A stretch of 33,328 nucleotides of DNA from a virus. Below the pieces are notes generated by a model that was given only the letters and a program-made list of their open reading frames with translations, was not told the origin of the DNA and ran no database searches. Position numbers and translations under genes: made by a program. This document shows positions 14,476 through 22,020 of this stretch, piece by piece; position 1 is the first letter of the stretch, and every line of letters starts with the position of its first letter. Location of the stretch: IMG/VR virus record IMGVR_UViG_3300035698_006339, positions 1 through 33,328 of that record. One strand, given 5' to 3'.

Positions 14476-15956
14476 AACTCAGACCATACCAACAAGACAG
14501 CAAAGACGAGGCTCGAAAATTATACATCGACGGGCACCGTCGGGTCATTCTATGCAAGCCCACTGGCTCAGGCAAAACGGTGACCTTTGCATCAATGGCG
14601 AGCGACGCCGTGCTCAAGGGTTCAAAGGTTGCTATTTTAGTCGATCGCAAAGAGTTACTTGAGCAAGCGGCTGAGAAACTCAAGGCGTACGGTTTACGCC
14701 CTCAGATCATTCGAGGAAAGAACCGCGTGAACTATCAAAGCAAGTGTTTCGTTGCCACGCTTCAAACCCTGATCAACCGACCGCAACTTGATGTCAGCTT
14801 GCTCATAATTGATGAGGCGCACAAGCAAACGTTTGACAAATTGCTCGCTCTTGACGCATACGACAAAACGTTCATAATTGGGGCAACGGCGACGCCGATG
14901 AGGTCGGGGCGTATGAAACAACTCTCAGATAATTACACCGCCATGATCGAGCCCGTGACGATCAACGAATTGATCTCTGACGGATTTCTCGTGCCCGCGA
15001 TCACATACGCCGCCAAAGCGGGCGGTGCTGATATGTCAAGCGTCAAGACGAAACTCGGTGACTTTGACAAGAAAACCATGTTCGACGCGTTCAACAAGTC
15101 ACAATTGTATGACGGGGTCGTTGGTCAATACCGGAAATTCTCAACAGACGAAAGAGCGATTTGTTTCAACATCAACGTCGAGCATTCAAAGAACACCGTC
15201 GAGGCTTTTGAGTCTCAAGGAATAACGGCAAAGCATTGCGACGGCTCAATGACTGAGAAAGAGCGCACGAGTATCTTGAGAGAATGGCGTCTCGGTCTGT
15301 TTGATGTTCTTTGCAATTGTGACTTGTTCACGACGGGGTTCGACGAGCCAACGATCGAGACGGTGATTGTAAACCGAGCGACTCAGAGCGTGCCGTTGTG
15401 GCTACAAATGTGCGGGCGTGGGTCAAGACCTTCAAAGGGCAAGGGTGAGTTCAAAATCATCGACATGGGCGCTAATGTGTACCGCCTCGGGTTCTGGGAA
15501 CAAGAGCGAGTTTTCAACCTGACCCATGAGAGCAAGAAAAGCAAAGGCGAGGCGCCCGTAAAAGAGTGCGACCCAACGATCGGCGACCTCAACGGGCTGA
15601 TCGGTTGCGGCGCGGTTGTGCCCGCCTCATCGACAAAGTGCAAACATTGCGGGTTTGTCTTTCCAGTGAAAGAGCGCAAGCTCGTTGTCGGTGATTTCGG
15701 ACAAGTGACCGACAAGAACAATGTCTTGCCTGATCACCTAGCAAATAAAGCATTCAAAAATATGAGCCTCAACGAGCTTGATGAGGTGCGAAAAATTCGC
15801 AAGTATAACCTCGGTTGGCTTGTGCGTCAAGTGGCGACACGTGACGACCTGAGCCTTGAGCAATTACAAGAGTTCAAAGGGTATAAAAAGAGTTGGGTCG
15901 CCGTAACAAAAGAGCGCCTCGGTCTTGAAAAAATCAATCAAAAAATCACATCATGA
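14472..15956 (+). CDS. DEAD/DEAH-box superfamily 2 DNA helicase
   Basis: The 494-residue protein has the motifs of an SF2 helicase of the type III restriction/SSL2 group: Q-motif-like LRPYQQDS at the N-terminus, Walker A TGSGKT (31-36), DEAH box in LIIDEAH (111-117), GATATPMR (motif III region), and QMCGRGSRPSKGK (motif VI). A Cys cluster (GCGAVV...KCKHCGFVF) near residues 380-400 may bind zinc. It likely unwinds DNA at the replication origin or during recombination. It overlaps the small gene before it by 4 bases. Confidence 0.9.
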   Translation: MKLRPYQQDSKDEARKLYIDGHRRVILCKPTGSGKTVTFASMASDAVLKGSKVAILVDRKELLEQAAEKLKAYGLRPQIIRGKNRVNYQSKCFVATLQTLINRPQLDVSLLIIDEAHKQTFDKLLALDAYDKTFIIGATATPMRSGRMKQLSDNYTAMIEPVTINELISDGFLVPAITYAAKAGGADMSSVKTKLGDFDKKTMFDAFNKSQLYDGVVGQYRKFSTDERAICFNINVEHSKNTVEAFESQGITAKHCDGSMTEKERTSILREWRLGLFDVLCNCDLFTTGFDEPTIETVIVNRATQSVPLWLQMCGRGSRPSKGKGEFKIIDMGANVYRLGFWEQERVFNLTHESKKSKGEAPVKECDPTIGDLNGLIGCGAVVPASSTKCKHCGFVFPVKERKLVVGDFGQVTDKNNVLPDHLANKAFKNMSLNELDEVRKIRKYNLGWLVRQVATRDDLSLEQLQEFKGYKKSWVAVTKERLGLEKINQKITS

Positions 15957-15960
15957 AATA

Positions 15961-16107
15961 AATGAACCAAGAGGCAAAGAGACGTTGCACTCGTTGACAA
16001 GGTCGGCGACTTGCTCGGCAAGATCGCCAAACGACTCTTTCCAGGCGGGGCACAAAGAGGGCTTTGAAAAGGGCAAGGCTGAGAAATTCACGTTCACTAA
16101 AAACTAA
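15961..16107 (+). pseudogene. Frame-broken small gene after helicase
   Basis: ATG at 15961 opens MNQEAKRR and stops soon in its own frame. The next stretch reads sensibly only one frame later (VALVDKVGDLLGKIAKRLF), and the end only one frame later again (QAGHKEGFEKGKAEKF, then TFTKN and TAA at 16105-16107). Joined, they would form one coherent helical protein of about 47 residues. Two single-base insertions (near 15983-15990 and 16039-16043) explain the pattern. A longer frame from 15925 covers the same span, but its middle looks like a shadow. Confidence 0.5.
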
Positions 16108-16111
16108 AGCA

Positions 16112-16372
16112 ATGAAACAAAGAGTCATTCAATACATCAAGACAAAGTTCGGCAGCAAGTGGGTCGCTGAGCGTATCGACTACAAAGCGCAAGCGTACAC
16201 AACTGACATGATTTGTGACCTTGATCATCAAGAGCTCAAAGATATTGTTCGAGAGGAAATTGCCGAGGACGTACTCAATGAGCTCGGGTACGCTGAGGAA
16301 AGGTTCGAGTTTGAGGCGGGCATCGAGATCAATGAGCTGATCAATGGAATCTTTCAAATACTTAAGCCATGA
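16112..16372 (+). CDS. Hypothetical protein, replication region
   Basis: I start at ATG 16112 (MKQRVIQYIKTKFGSKW), giving 86 residues, because the frame upstream overlaps the broken gene before it. The product is acidic and almost entirely helical, with AEDVLNELGYAEERFEFE in the middle. Its stop overlaps the next ATG by 4 bases. Function unknown. Confidence 0.65.
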   Translation: MKQRVIQYIKTKFGSKWVAERIDYKAQAYTTDMICDLDHQELKDIVREEIAEDVLNELGYAEERFEFEAGIEINELINGIFQILKP

Positions 16373-16581
16373 AAAAACCGTATTATATAAAGCATCGCCA
16401 TGAGCTCAAACCGCGTGAGATCGTGAGGTTAACCGACAGAGAGAAAGAGAGCTGTGAGGATGAGGTTTTGGGTCAAGACCTCATTCTTGTACGCACAACA
16501 GAGCCCGCGTTGAGGTTGTTTTCCATCATGGGCAACCCCCTCGAATGTGAAATTCAAAGCCACGACGATGCGGTCGATTGA
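16369..16581 (+). CDS. Hypothetical small protein
   Basis: The 70-residue protein overlaps the previous stop by ATGA. It is strand-rich (KPREIVRLTDREKESCED; ALRLFSIMGNPLECEIQS) and could be a small beta-barrel or SH3-like fold. Its end overlaps the HNH-like gene. No family recognised. Confidence 0.6.
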   Translation: MKKPYYIKHRHELKPREIVRLTDREKESCEDEVLGQDLILVRTTEPALRLFSIMGNPLECEIQSHDDAVD

Positions 16582-16993
16582 CGAGCAACGGCGGCGCTTG
16601 TACGACCTTGACTTGCGAAAGAACAAGAGAGGAAGGTGCGCGGTTCGTTATTGTCGAGGGGTGAAACCTAAAACAAAACGAATTTGTCACAAGTGCAACA
16701 AGAGGCGGCTCAAGATCAACAACCCAGTCGCGTATACTTACAACACCACCAAGCAAAACGCAAAGAGGCGCGGCAAGGTGTTTTCGCTCTCTTTGGGCTA
16801 CTTTCAAGAGCTATGCCTTGAAACGGGGTACCTTGAGAATAAAGGTCGAACCTCGACCGCTATGAGCCTCGACCGTATCAACCCGACGTTCGGGTACATT
16901 GAGGGCAATGTTCGGGTCATCGCATACGGCGTGAACTCGGGGCGATCTCAAGACGATATTGATCACGACCCGACGAACGCGTGCCCTTTTTAG
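16568..16993 (+). CDS. HNH-like endonuclease, atypical
   Basis: I start at ATG 16568 (MRSIDEQRRRLYDLDLRK), giving 141 residues; a GTG at 16547 is an alternative. The protein has four zinc-ligand-like cysteines and a histidine (CAVRYC; ICHKCNK), then AMSLDRINPTFGYIEGNVRV, which is the LDRI/GN-V pattern of HNH-type nucleases and homing enzymes, and ends in HDPTNACPF. The usual first catalytic His is not obvious, so activity is uncertain. It stands among replication genes and may be a resolvase or mobile nuclease. Confidence 0.6.
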   Translation: MRSIDEQRRRLYDLDLRKNKRGRCAVRYCRGVKPKTKRICHKCNKRRLKINNPVAYTYNTTKQNAKRRGKVFSLSLGYFQELCLETGYLENKGRTSTAMSLDRINPTFGYIEGNVRVIAYGVNSGRSQDDIDHDPTNACPF

Positions 16994-17037
16994 GTAATTT
17001 GCAACCCCCGAAAATCATCACAAAACCAATCTTTCAA

Positions 17038-19311
17038 ATGTCAAAAATTTCATTTTATCAGTCAGTAAAAAATATAAGTCAGATGACCGAACTCGACCTC
17101 GACGACATCATGACGAGCATACAAATCGGCGAGTATCAAGAGATCGTTGAGCAAGTACGAGCGGCGACCGACCCAGAACTCAAAAAGAAACTCAAGACGA
17201 GTTTGCCCGCATTCACGGGCTCGGGCACATTCTCGAAACGACTCAATGAGAGCCTCATCAAGCACTCGGGTCGTATCATCATTGACCTCGATCATCTTGA
17301 GGACGTAAACGAGGCAAAGAGCCAACTCGGCGCCGATGAGTTCGTTGAGTACGCATTCACCTCAGTCGGTGGTCAAGGACTCGCCGTGGTGTTCAAAATA
17401 GACGGCTCAACACATGGGCAATCTTTTCAACAAATCAAGCAATACATCGAGACGAAATACGGGTACCAAGTTGACAAGGGTGTCAAAGAGGTAGCGAGGT
17501 TGAGGTTCGTCTCGTTTGACCCTGATCTCATGTACAACGCCGACGCGATTCAATGGGAGCCTCAAGCACTCGGCGGGCGTGAGGTATACGACACCGACCG
17601 CATCAAGCACATAATCGGCACCAACTTGAACAAGGCGATCGCGGGCGAGCGTCATTTTTTCAGAGTGAGAAACGCACGTCTTGCGGGAGGTTTCGTTGCG
17701 GGCGGCATGATCAGCGAGGACGAGATGCGCGACTTTATGCAAAATGAGATCATTTCGAGAGGCATCGACGGCACCAGACGGCAAGCGGCATTCAAGACAA
17801 TCGAGGACGGTTTAATTTATGGGCGCAAAGACCCGATCACAAAAGAGAAAGCCCAAGAGTACGAGGCGCGGCACGCCCAGACGACGAGCGCGATCAAGGA
17901 CGTGTTCGGGTTCGCGAATGAAGTCAACCGAGCTGGGCGCGATTTCACAAATACCGACATCGACCACCTTGCCAAGCAACACGGGCTCAATTTTTCAGAG
18001 GTTGAGACGATATTCAAGCGAGTGTTTCACGAGAATCGCGACGAGCACGGCATTGATGACAAGCCCGAGATTGACAAGGTTGAGCTCTTTCTCTCACGTG
18101 CTTACGAGTTTTTTTTCAATGAGGTCACTCAAATGCGTGAGTATCGAATCAAGGGCACGAATGACGATTTTGTGAAAGTGAACTATGACACTATTTGGCG
18201 AGCACTCTCAAAGCGCGGTTTCAAATTTCCGCTCGACAAACTCAAGAGCCTCTTGCGATCTGATTTCGTGACGATTTACAACCCGTTCAAGATGTACTTT
18301 GACCAATTGCCAACGTGGAAAGCTACAAAAGAGGGGCATGACCCAATCGGCGACCTCGCTGATCACGTGGTCACAACAACCCCCGGCTTTTTTCGTGAGC
18401 AACTCAAGAAAGCCCTCGTCAGACAAATCGCTTGCGCTCTCGGTAACTATGTCAACCGCATCGTGATCGTGCTCGTTTCTGAGGCACAAGCGACGGGCAA
18501 GAGTACGTTCATTCGATTTTTGAACCCTTTCGGCTTGGAGTATTACACCGAGAGCCCCTTGCAATCAAACAAAGATACCGAATTTGCATTTGTCGAGAAT
18601 TTCATGTATAACCTTGAGGAACTTTCGAGCCTCTCAAATACCGACGTGAACCGCCTCAAGGAGATCATCTCAAAAGCCTCGATCAAAGAGCGCAAGCCAT
18701 ACGCCCAAGATGCCGAAAGTCAGCCGAGGCGTTGCACATTCTGGGGTTCAACCAACAAGACCGAGTTCTTGACAGACACGCAAAACACTCGTTGGCTTTG
18801 TTTCACGGTTGAGTCAATCAAATGGGCGTACTCGAAAGAGATCGACATCAATGAGGTGTATGCTCAAGCTCTTGCTTTGTATAATGACCCGAATTTCAAC
18901 TTTGAGCTCAATGCTGACGAACAAGAGAAACGTGATTTCATCAACAAGGGCTTTGAGATCGTTGACATTGAGAAAGAGCTCATCATGCTACACTTTAAAG
19001 TATGCGCCAAGAACGCGGGCGAGTTTGTCAGCAATGCCGACATACTTGAGCGCCTGACTAATTTCACCGAGGGCAAGGTCAAACTCAATACGCGCATAAT
19101 TAGCAAAAGCATGGTTCAACTAGATTTTGATCGAGACATCAAGAAAGCAAACGGTCACGCCGTTCGGGGTTTTTGGGTCAAACAATATGCGAAGCCAAAG
19201 TACGTAATTGACACAGAAATGAACCTCAACCTCGACGAAAAGATTAAGAGAGCGAAAGCGAACCGCAAGATGATCGCCGACGGATCAGGTGACGGCGGGC
19301 AACCGTTCTAA
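17038..19311 (+). CDS. Primase-helicase (VirE_N plus VapE/DUF5906-like)
   Basis: From ATG 17038 the product is 757 residues; a longer frame from 16981 is rejected because it overlaps the preceding gene and lacks family start features. The N-terminal third resembles BT4734/VirE_N (RIIIDLDHL at about 79-87, an hDhD metal-site pattern, then TSVGGQGLAVVF), and the C-terminal half is a VapE-like helicase with Walker A region EAQATGKST (482-490) lacking the usual first glycine. An AEP-type primase followed by helicase is common in Bacteroidota elements. It is the phage's replication initiator enzyme in all likelihood. Confidence 0.85.
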   Translation: MSKISFYQSVKNISQMTELDLDDIMTSIQIGEYQEIVEQVRAATDPELKKKLKTSLPAFTGSGTFSKRLNESLIKHSGRIIIDLDHLEDVNEAKSQLGADEFVEYAFTSVGGQGLAVVFKIDGSTHGQSFQQIKQYIETKYGYQVDKGVKEVARLRFVSFDPDLMYNADAIQWEPQALGGREVYDTDRIKHIIGTNLNKAIAGERHFFRVRNARLAGGFVAGGMISEDEMRDFMQNEIISRGIDGTRRQAAFKTIEDGLIYGRKDPITKEKAQEYEARHAQTTSAIKDVFGFANEVNRAGRDFTNTDIDHLAKQHGLNFSEVETIFKRVFHENRDEHGIDDKPEIDKVELFLSRAYEFFFNEVTQMREYRIKGTNDDFVKVNYDTIWRALSKRGFKFPLDKLKSLLRSDFVTIYNPFKMYFDQLPTWKATKEGHDPIGDLADHVVTTTPGFFREQLKKALVRQIACALGNYVNRIVIVLVSEAQATGKSTFIRFLNPFGLEYYTESPLQSNKDTEFAFVENFMYNLEELSSLSNTDVNRLKEIISKASIKERKPYAQDAESQPRRCTFWGSTNKTEFLTDTQNTRWLCFTVESIKWAYSKEIDINEVYAQALALYNDPNFNFELNADEQEKRDFINKGFEIVDIEKELIMLHFKVCAKNAGEFVSNADILERLTNFTEGKVKLNTRIISKSMVQLDFDRDIKKANGHAVRGFWVKQYAKPKYVIDTEMNLNLDEKIKRAKANRKMIADGSGDGGQPF

Positions 19312-19313
19312 TT

Positions 19314-19331
19314 ACATAATCATTACATAAG
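19314..19331 (+). repeat. 18-base direct repeat, copy 1
   Basis: ACATAATCATTACATAAG matches ACATAATAATCACATAAG at 19381-19398 at 16 of 18 positions. It lies right after the primase stop. Copy 2 ends at the base before the ATG at 19399. Confidence 0.5.
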
Positions 19332-19380
19332 GAAAGCACCTGAACGCCTACAGATTGCCGCACAAAACGACCCTCGGGTC

Positions 19381-19398
19381 ACATAATAATCACATAAG
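19381..19398 (+). repeat. 18-base direct repeat, copy 2, before small gene
   Basis: This copy ends immediately before the ATG at 19399, so it forms the translation start leader of that small gene. Between the two copies lies GACCC-TC-GGGTC (19369-19380), a short palindrome. Confidence 0.5.
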
Positions 19399-19557
19399 AT
19401 GGAAGTACAAATATTAACATTCTCAGGGCGTAAAGCCGACAATGATGCCGCCAGTTGGGCGATTAAAATGATCGAGCAAGATTTCACGGTCACGCATTCG
19501 CTTGCGATTGATCAGCAAAACGGCAAACATCTTTCAATGCTCGCCGTCAAAAACTAG
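19399..19557 (+). CDS. Small hypothetical protein next to origin
   Basis: A 52-residue frame (MEVQILTFSGRKADNDAAS) begins at ATG 19399 and ends with TAG at 19555-19557. It includes WAIKMIEQDFTVTHSL, a compact helix-strand pattern. It directly precedes the repeat array at 19561-19829 and follows the 18-base repeat leader. The size and codon use are consistent with coding; function unknown. Confidence 0.6.
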   Translation: MEVQILTFSGRKADNDAASWAIKMIEQDFTVTHSLAIDQQNGKHLSMLAVKN

Positions 19558-19560
19558 AAG

Positions 19561-19829
19561 TGTAACCGAATGTAACTTTGCCGCGTTGCCCGTCTGTTCT
19601 ACGATGTAAGAGATTACGTCGTCAGCGGTTACATTAGTTACACTCGATTTGTATATAGTTCTTTTTGCGTCAGCGTCAAGGCGTGGGCATGGCGCCCTTT
19701 ATTTATTAAGTCTTTGACAATCTTTTCTTAAAATAGAAGTGTAACTAGTGTAACCCGAAGAGCAAACCCAAAGAGGGCAAGGATTTCAGAGGTTACGTTG
19801 CAAGTGTAACCAAGTGTAACTAATGTAAC
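19561..19829. other. Candidate replication origin with TGTAAC iterons
   Basis: The 273-base gap (19558-19830) holds seven TGTAAC words (19561, 19571, 19740, 19749, 19805, 19815, 19824) and two inverted copies GTTACA (19628, 19637), plus near matches GTTACG 19792 and TGTAAG 19605. Within each cluster the spacing is 9 or 10 bases, about one helical turn, with consensus AGTGTAACnnAnTGTAAC. An AT-rich stretch (19701-19736) lies between clusters. Location directly after the primase-helicase supports an origin or initiator-binding array. Confidence 0.65.
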
Positions 19830-19830
19830 T

Positions 19831-20187
19831 ATGATTCAAGCCCAAAGTGAAATCCAATTGCAAGCCGAATGCGTAAGATACATGCGCAACGAATTGCGCG
19901 TCGTTTACGGCACTTTTTTCTCAGTGCCTAACGAAGGCAAGCGTGGGGTCGTGAACGCATCGAGAATGATCGCTCAAGGCTTGCTCGCGGGTATTCCTGA
20001 CCTCGTTTGGCTGATTGATGAAACCGTCGTATTTTTTGAACTGAAAGCAAAGAACGGTTCGACGAGCGCAAAGCAAAAACTCATTCACGAGAATCTCAGA
20101 GCCGAGGGGTATGAGGTTCATATAGTTAAAACGTTCACCGAATTTGAAAAAATCGTATGTTTGCGAATCAATAAACAAACCCTATAA
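19831..20187 (+). CDS. VRR-NUC domain nuclease
   Basis: The 118-residue protein shows the VRR-NUC pattern: GIPDLVWLI (D57), then FFELKAKNG (E70, K72) and a following Gln (Q82), which are the PD-(D/E)XK-like catalytic residues. Small phage VRR-NUC proteins act as Holliday junction or flap nucleases. It begins just after the iteron array and its last part overlaps the promoter of the next gene. The ATG follows the final TGTAAC by one base, so its leader is made of iterons. Confidence 0.8.
   Translation: MIQAQSEIQLQAECVRYMRNELRVVYGTFFSVPNEGKRGVVNASRMIAQGLLAGIPDLVWLIDETVVFFELKAKNGSTSAKQKLIHENLRAEGYEVHIVKTFTEFEKIVCLRINKQTL
20156..20163 (+). promoter_or_regulatory. Promoter box TATGTTTG before lipoprotein gene
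   Basis: TATGTTTG, identical to the two early promoter boxes, lies inside the end of the nuclease gene, 35 bases before the ATG at 20199. The three bases before it (TCG) and two after (CG) match the early module, but no ACTGATACAGT dyad is present, so it may be constitutive or differently timed. Confidence 0.6.
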
Positions 20188-20198
20188 ATTCACCAATT

Positions 20199-20891
20199 AT
20201 GAAAAAAGTAATTTTTTCAACGCTTGGGCTCGCCCTTACTTTTTTTACAGTTTCCGCAACCCTGAGCTCTTGCTCAAAGGAAAACGTCGAGACAAAAGTA
20301 TCAAACCCTGATCAGGTTCTTGAGATCAAAACCGTGCTTGATAGAATGGCGATCGAAATGCGTGCCCCTGATCTCATATTTTCAATTACAGAGATCGACC
20401 AGGCAATGCAAGGTAATCACCCAGCTCTTGTCGCAAGCCGTGACGCTTGCGAGCCTTTTTGTCTGAAACGCAAAGTCGGTGGCAATGCGAGTGAATATCG
20501 TGCGAACATTGTCACCGTGCTCGAATACCTGAGCATTTTCGGCTCTGAGGTCGAGACGTATGACCCACGTGACACCAACGGCGACAATTTCATCAACATG
20601 AGCGACGTCCTTGTGATACTGGCGAGCTTTGGCAATGAATTTGAAACCGTGCCCCTCTCAGCAGTTGATGCGGTCGGCGGTGAAATATCGGGCTCGGGTG
20701 AGCTTGCTCTCTATCCTGACGAACTAATTGTCAACGGTGAGATTCTCACCCCGATCAGCTTGTTCAAGGGTTCAAATTGCTTTGTACAAGACTACGAGAG
20801 CGACGAGTATAACGCCGAATTTTGCTACAATCAAACGATGCTCTCTTTTGCAACGAGCGGCGGCACAATCAAGTATTTTCACATCAATTAA
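20199..20891 (+). CDS. Predicted lipoprotein with dockerin-like EF-hand
   Basis: The 230-residue product begins with a signal peptide and lipobox (KKVIFSTLGLALTFF, then TLSSC with Cys25), so it should be lipid-anchored outside the cytoplasm. Residues 125-136 (DTNGDNFINMSD) form an EF-hand/dockerin-type calcium site, followed by VLVILASFG, the usual dockerin continuation. The C-terminal half is beta-rich. It has its own TATGTTTG box and is unlike the replication genes around it. A role at the host surface such as superinfection exclusion is a guess; acquisition from a bacterial secreted protein is plausible. Confidence 0.8.
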   Translation: MKKVIFSTLGLALTFFTVSATLSSCSKENVETKVSNPDQVLEIKTVLDRMAIEMRAPDLIFSITEIDQAMQGNHPALVASRDACEPFCLKRKVGGNASEYRANIVTVLEYLSIFGSEVETYDPRDTNGDNFINMSDVLVILASFGNEFETVPLSAVDAVGGEISGSGELALYPDELIVNGEILTPISLFKGSNCFVQDYESDEYNAEFCYNQTMLSFATSGGTIKYFHIN

Positions 20892-20903
20892 AAGCAAAGA
20901 CAA

Positions 20904-21152
20904 ATGTCAAAACGCACAACATTCTCAGACCTAAAAAAAGGCGACAAGGTTGAGATCAGAAAGAACGCCGACGAGAAAGGAATAATCAAAGAGGTCAACG
21001 ACGTATCGAAAGGTAAGTACGGCACAAAGATCAGCCTCGGCTACAATTTCAAATTCGTAGTCGATAACGAACAAGCCTTGTTCGTGACTGAGTTCTTTGA
21101 TTCACGTCAAAAGTACGTATACATCATTGATCAACAAAAGGCGGCAAAGTAA
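20904..21152 (+). CDS. Hypothetical small basic protein
   Basis: The 82-residue protein is basic and strand-rich: TTFSDLKKGDKVEIRKNAD followed by KGIIKEVNDVSKGKYG, a pattern like a small SH3/KOW-type barrel. It starts 12 bases after the lipoprotein gene and is followed by a terminator at 21171-21200, so it closes the transcript. Function unknown. Confidence 0.6.
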   Translation: MSKRTTFSDLKKGDKVEIRKNADEKGIIKEVNDVSKGKYGTKISLGYNFKFVVDNEQALFVTEFFDSRQKYVYIIDQQKAAK

Positions 21153-21170
21153 TCGAAAAACAACATCAAG

Positions 21171-21200
21171 AAAGCCCTCGACAAAATCGGGGGCTTTTTT
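21171..21200 (+). terminator. Intrinsic terminator before packaging genes
   Basis: AAAGCCC-TCGA pairs with TCG-GGGGCTTT around a short AAAA loop, followed by a run of six T (21195-21200). It ends the transcript from the replication/lipoprotein region. Confidence 0.75.
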
Positions 21201-21218
21201 CAATCAAAACCTTATCAC

Positions 21219-21584
21219 ATGCTCATCACAAAAAAGTCACTCAATTACGTTCTCGAGATCACGAAATACTTGTATTTCAACCTGGAAATCAACCAAGAAA
21301 TCGAGGTCAAAAAGATCACCAAACAAAACAACAGAGATATGTTTGCCGCCGCTCTTGATTTCATCATTGACCGCAATTTGACGTTGCTCGGTGCCTTTCA
21401 AATAAGATACACCGACGAGACACGTGAGTCGATCAAGAAAGTGCCCCATTTCCTCGCTAAAGAGGTCGAGGGAATGAAACTCGACAAGCACGTGATGCCT
21501 TTCGAGTTCAAAATGACACCGGACAACAAACCGCTCGTTGTGAGCGAAAAGTATGTAAAACTTTTACAATATGGCAACACCTAA
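21219..21584 (+). CDS. Hypothetical protein before terminase
   Basis: The 121-residue protein starts 18 bases after the terminator and overlaps the terminase small subunit by 14 bases. It is helix-rich (LNYVLEITKYLYFNLEINQ) and ends with a strand segment FEFKMTPDNKPLVVSEKY. It may be a packaging accessory or HNH-neighbour type protein, but I recognise no motif. No TAnnTTTG box was found between the terminator and its start. Confidence 0.6.
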   Translation: MLITKKSLNYVLEITKYLYFNLEINQEIEVKKITKQNNRDMFAAALDFIIDRNLTLLGAFQIRYTDETRESIKKVPHFLAKEVEGMKLDKHVMPFEFKMTPDNKPLVVSEKYVKLLQYGNT

Positions 21585-21999
21585 AAAATCAGCGCATACT
21601 TTGTCTGAGATGTACGGCTTTGGAACAAAAACGGGGCGACCGCCTCTTTTTGCAACACCCGAGGCAATGAGCGCCAAGGTCAACGAATACTTTGCGCATT
21701 GTGATGAGAACAAGCAACCGCCCACAATCACGGGCTTGAGCCTCTTTTGCGGGTTCTCAGATCGTCGGAGTTTTTACGATTATGAAAGCGACAAGCCCTC
21801 GTTTTCTCACGTAACGCGTGCGAGCCGCACCGTGATAGCTCACTTTCATGAGATCATTGTAGCGACGAGTGATAAGCCTCAAGGGTCTATTTTCATGCTC
21901 AAGAATTTCGGTTTCTCAGACACCCAGACAATCGAGCACACGGGCAAGGCTGAGGTCGCCCAAACGTTCAAGATCGGCAACACGGTCGTAACTTTCTAA
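21571..21999 (+). CDS. terS: Terminase small subunit (P22 gp3-like)
   Basis: The 142-residue protein fits the GP3_package/TerS group: TGRPPLFATPEAMSAKVNEYF, a helix-turn-helix-like region GLSLFCGFSDRRSFYDYE, and AHFHEIIVATSDKPQGSIFML. The RPPLF and FCGF motifs are characteristic. It recognises the packaging site and hands DNA to the large subunit directly downstream. It overlaps the preceding gene by 14 bases, and the large subunit begins 21 bases after its stop. Confidence 0.8.
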   Translation: MATPKKSAHTLSEMYGFGTKTGRPPLFATPEAMSAKVNEYFAHCDENKQPPTITGLSLFCGFSDRRSFYDYESDKPSFSHVTRASRTVIAHFHEIIVATSDKPQGSIFMLKNFGFSDTQTIEHTGKAEVAQTFKIGNTVVTF

Positions 22000-22020
22000 T
22001 TACCAACAGACGTTCGACGC

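Noticed and set aside
16981-17037. Longer N-terminus for the primase-helicase
   Set aside because: It overlaps the HNH-like gene end and adds proline-rich residues unlike the family start; ATG 17038 has a usual leader.
19561-19829. Repeat array as a CRISPR
   Set aside because: Repeat units are only 6-8 bases, spaced 9-10 bases, and occur in both orientations, which fits iterons rather than spacers.
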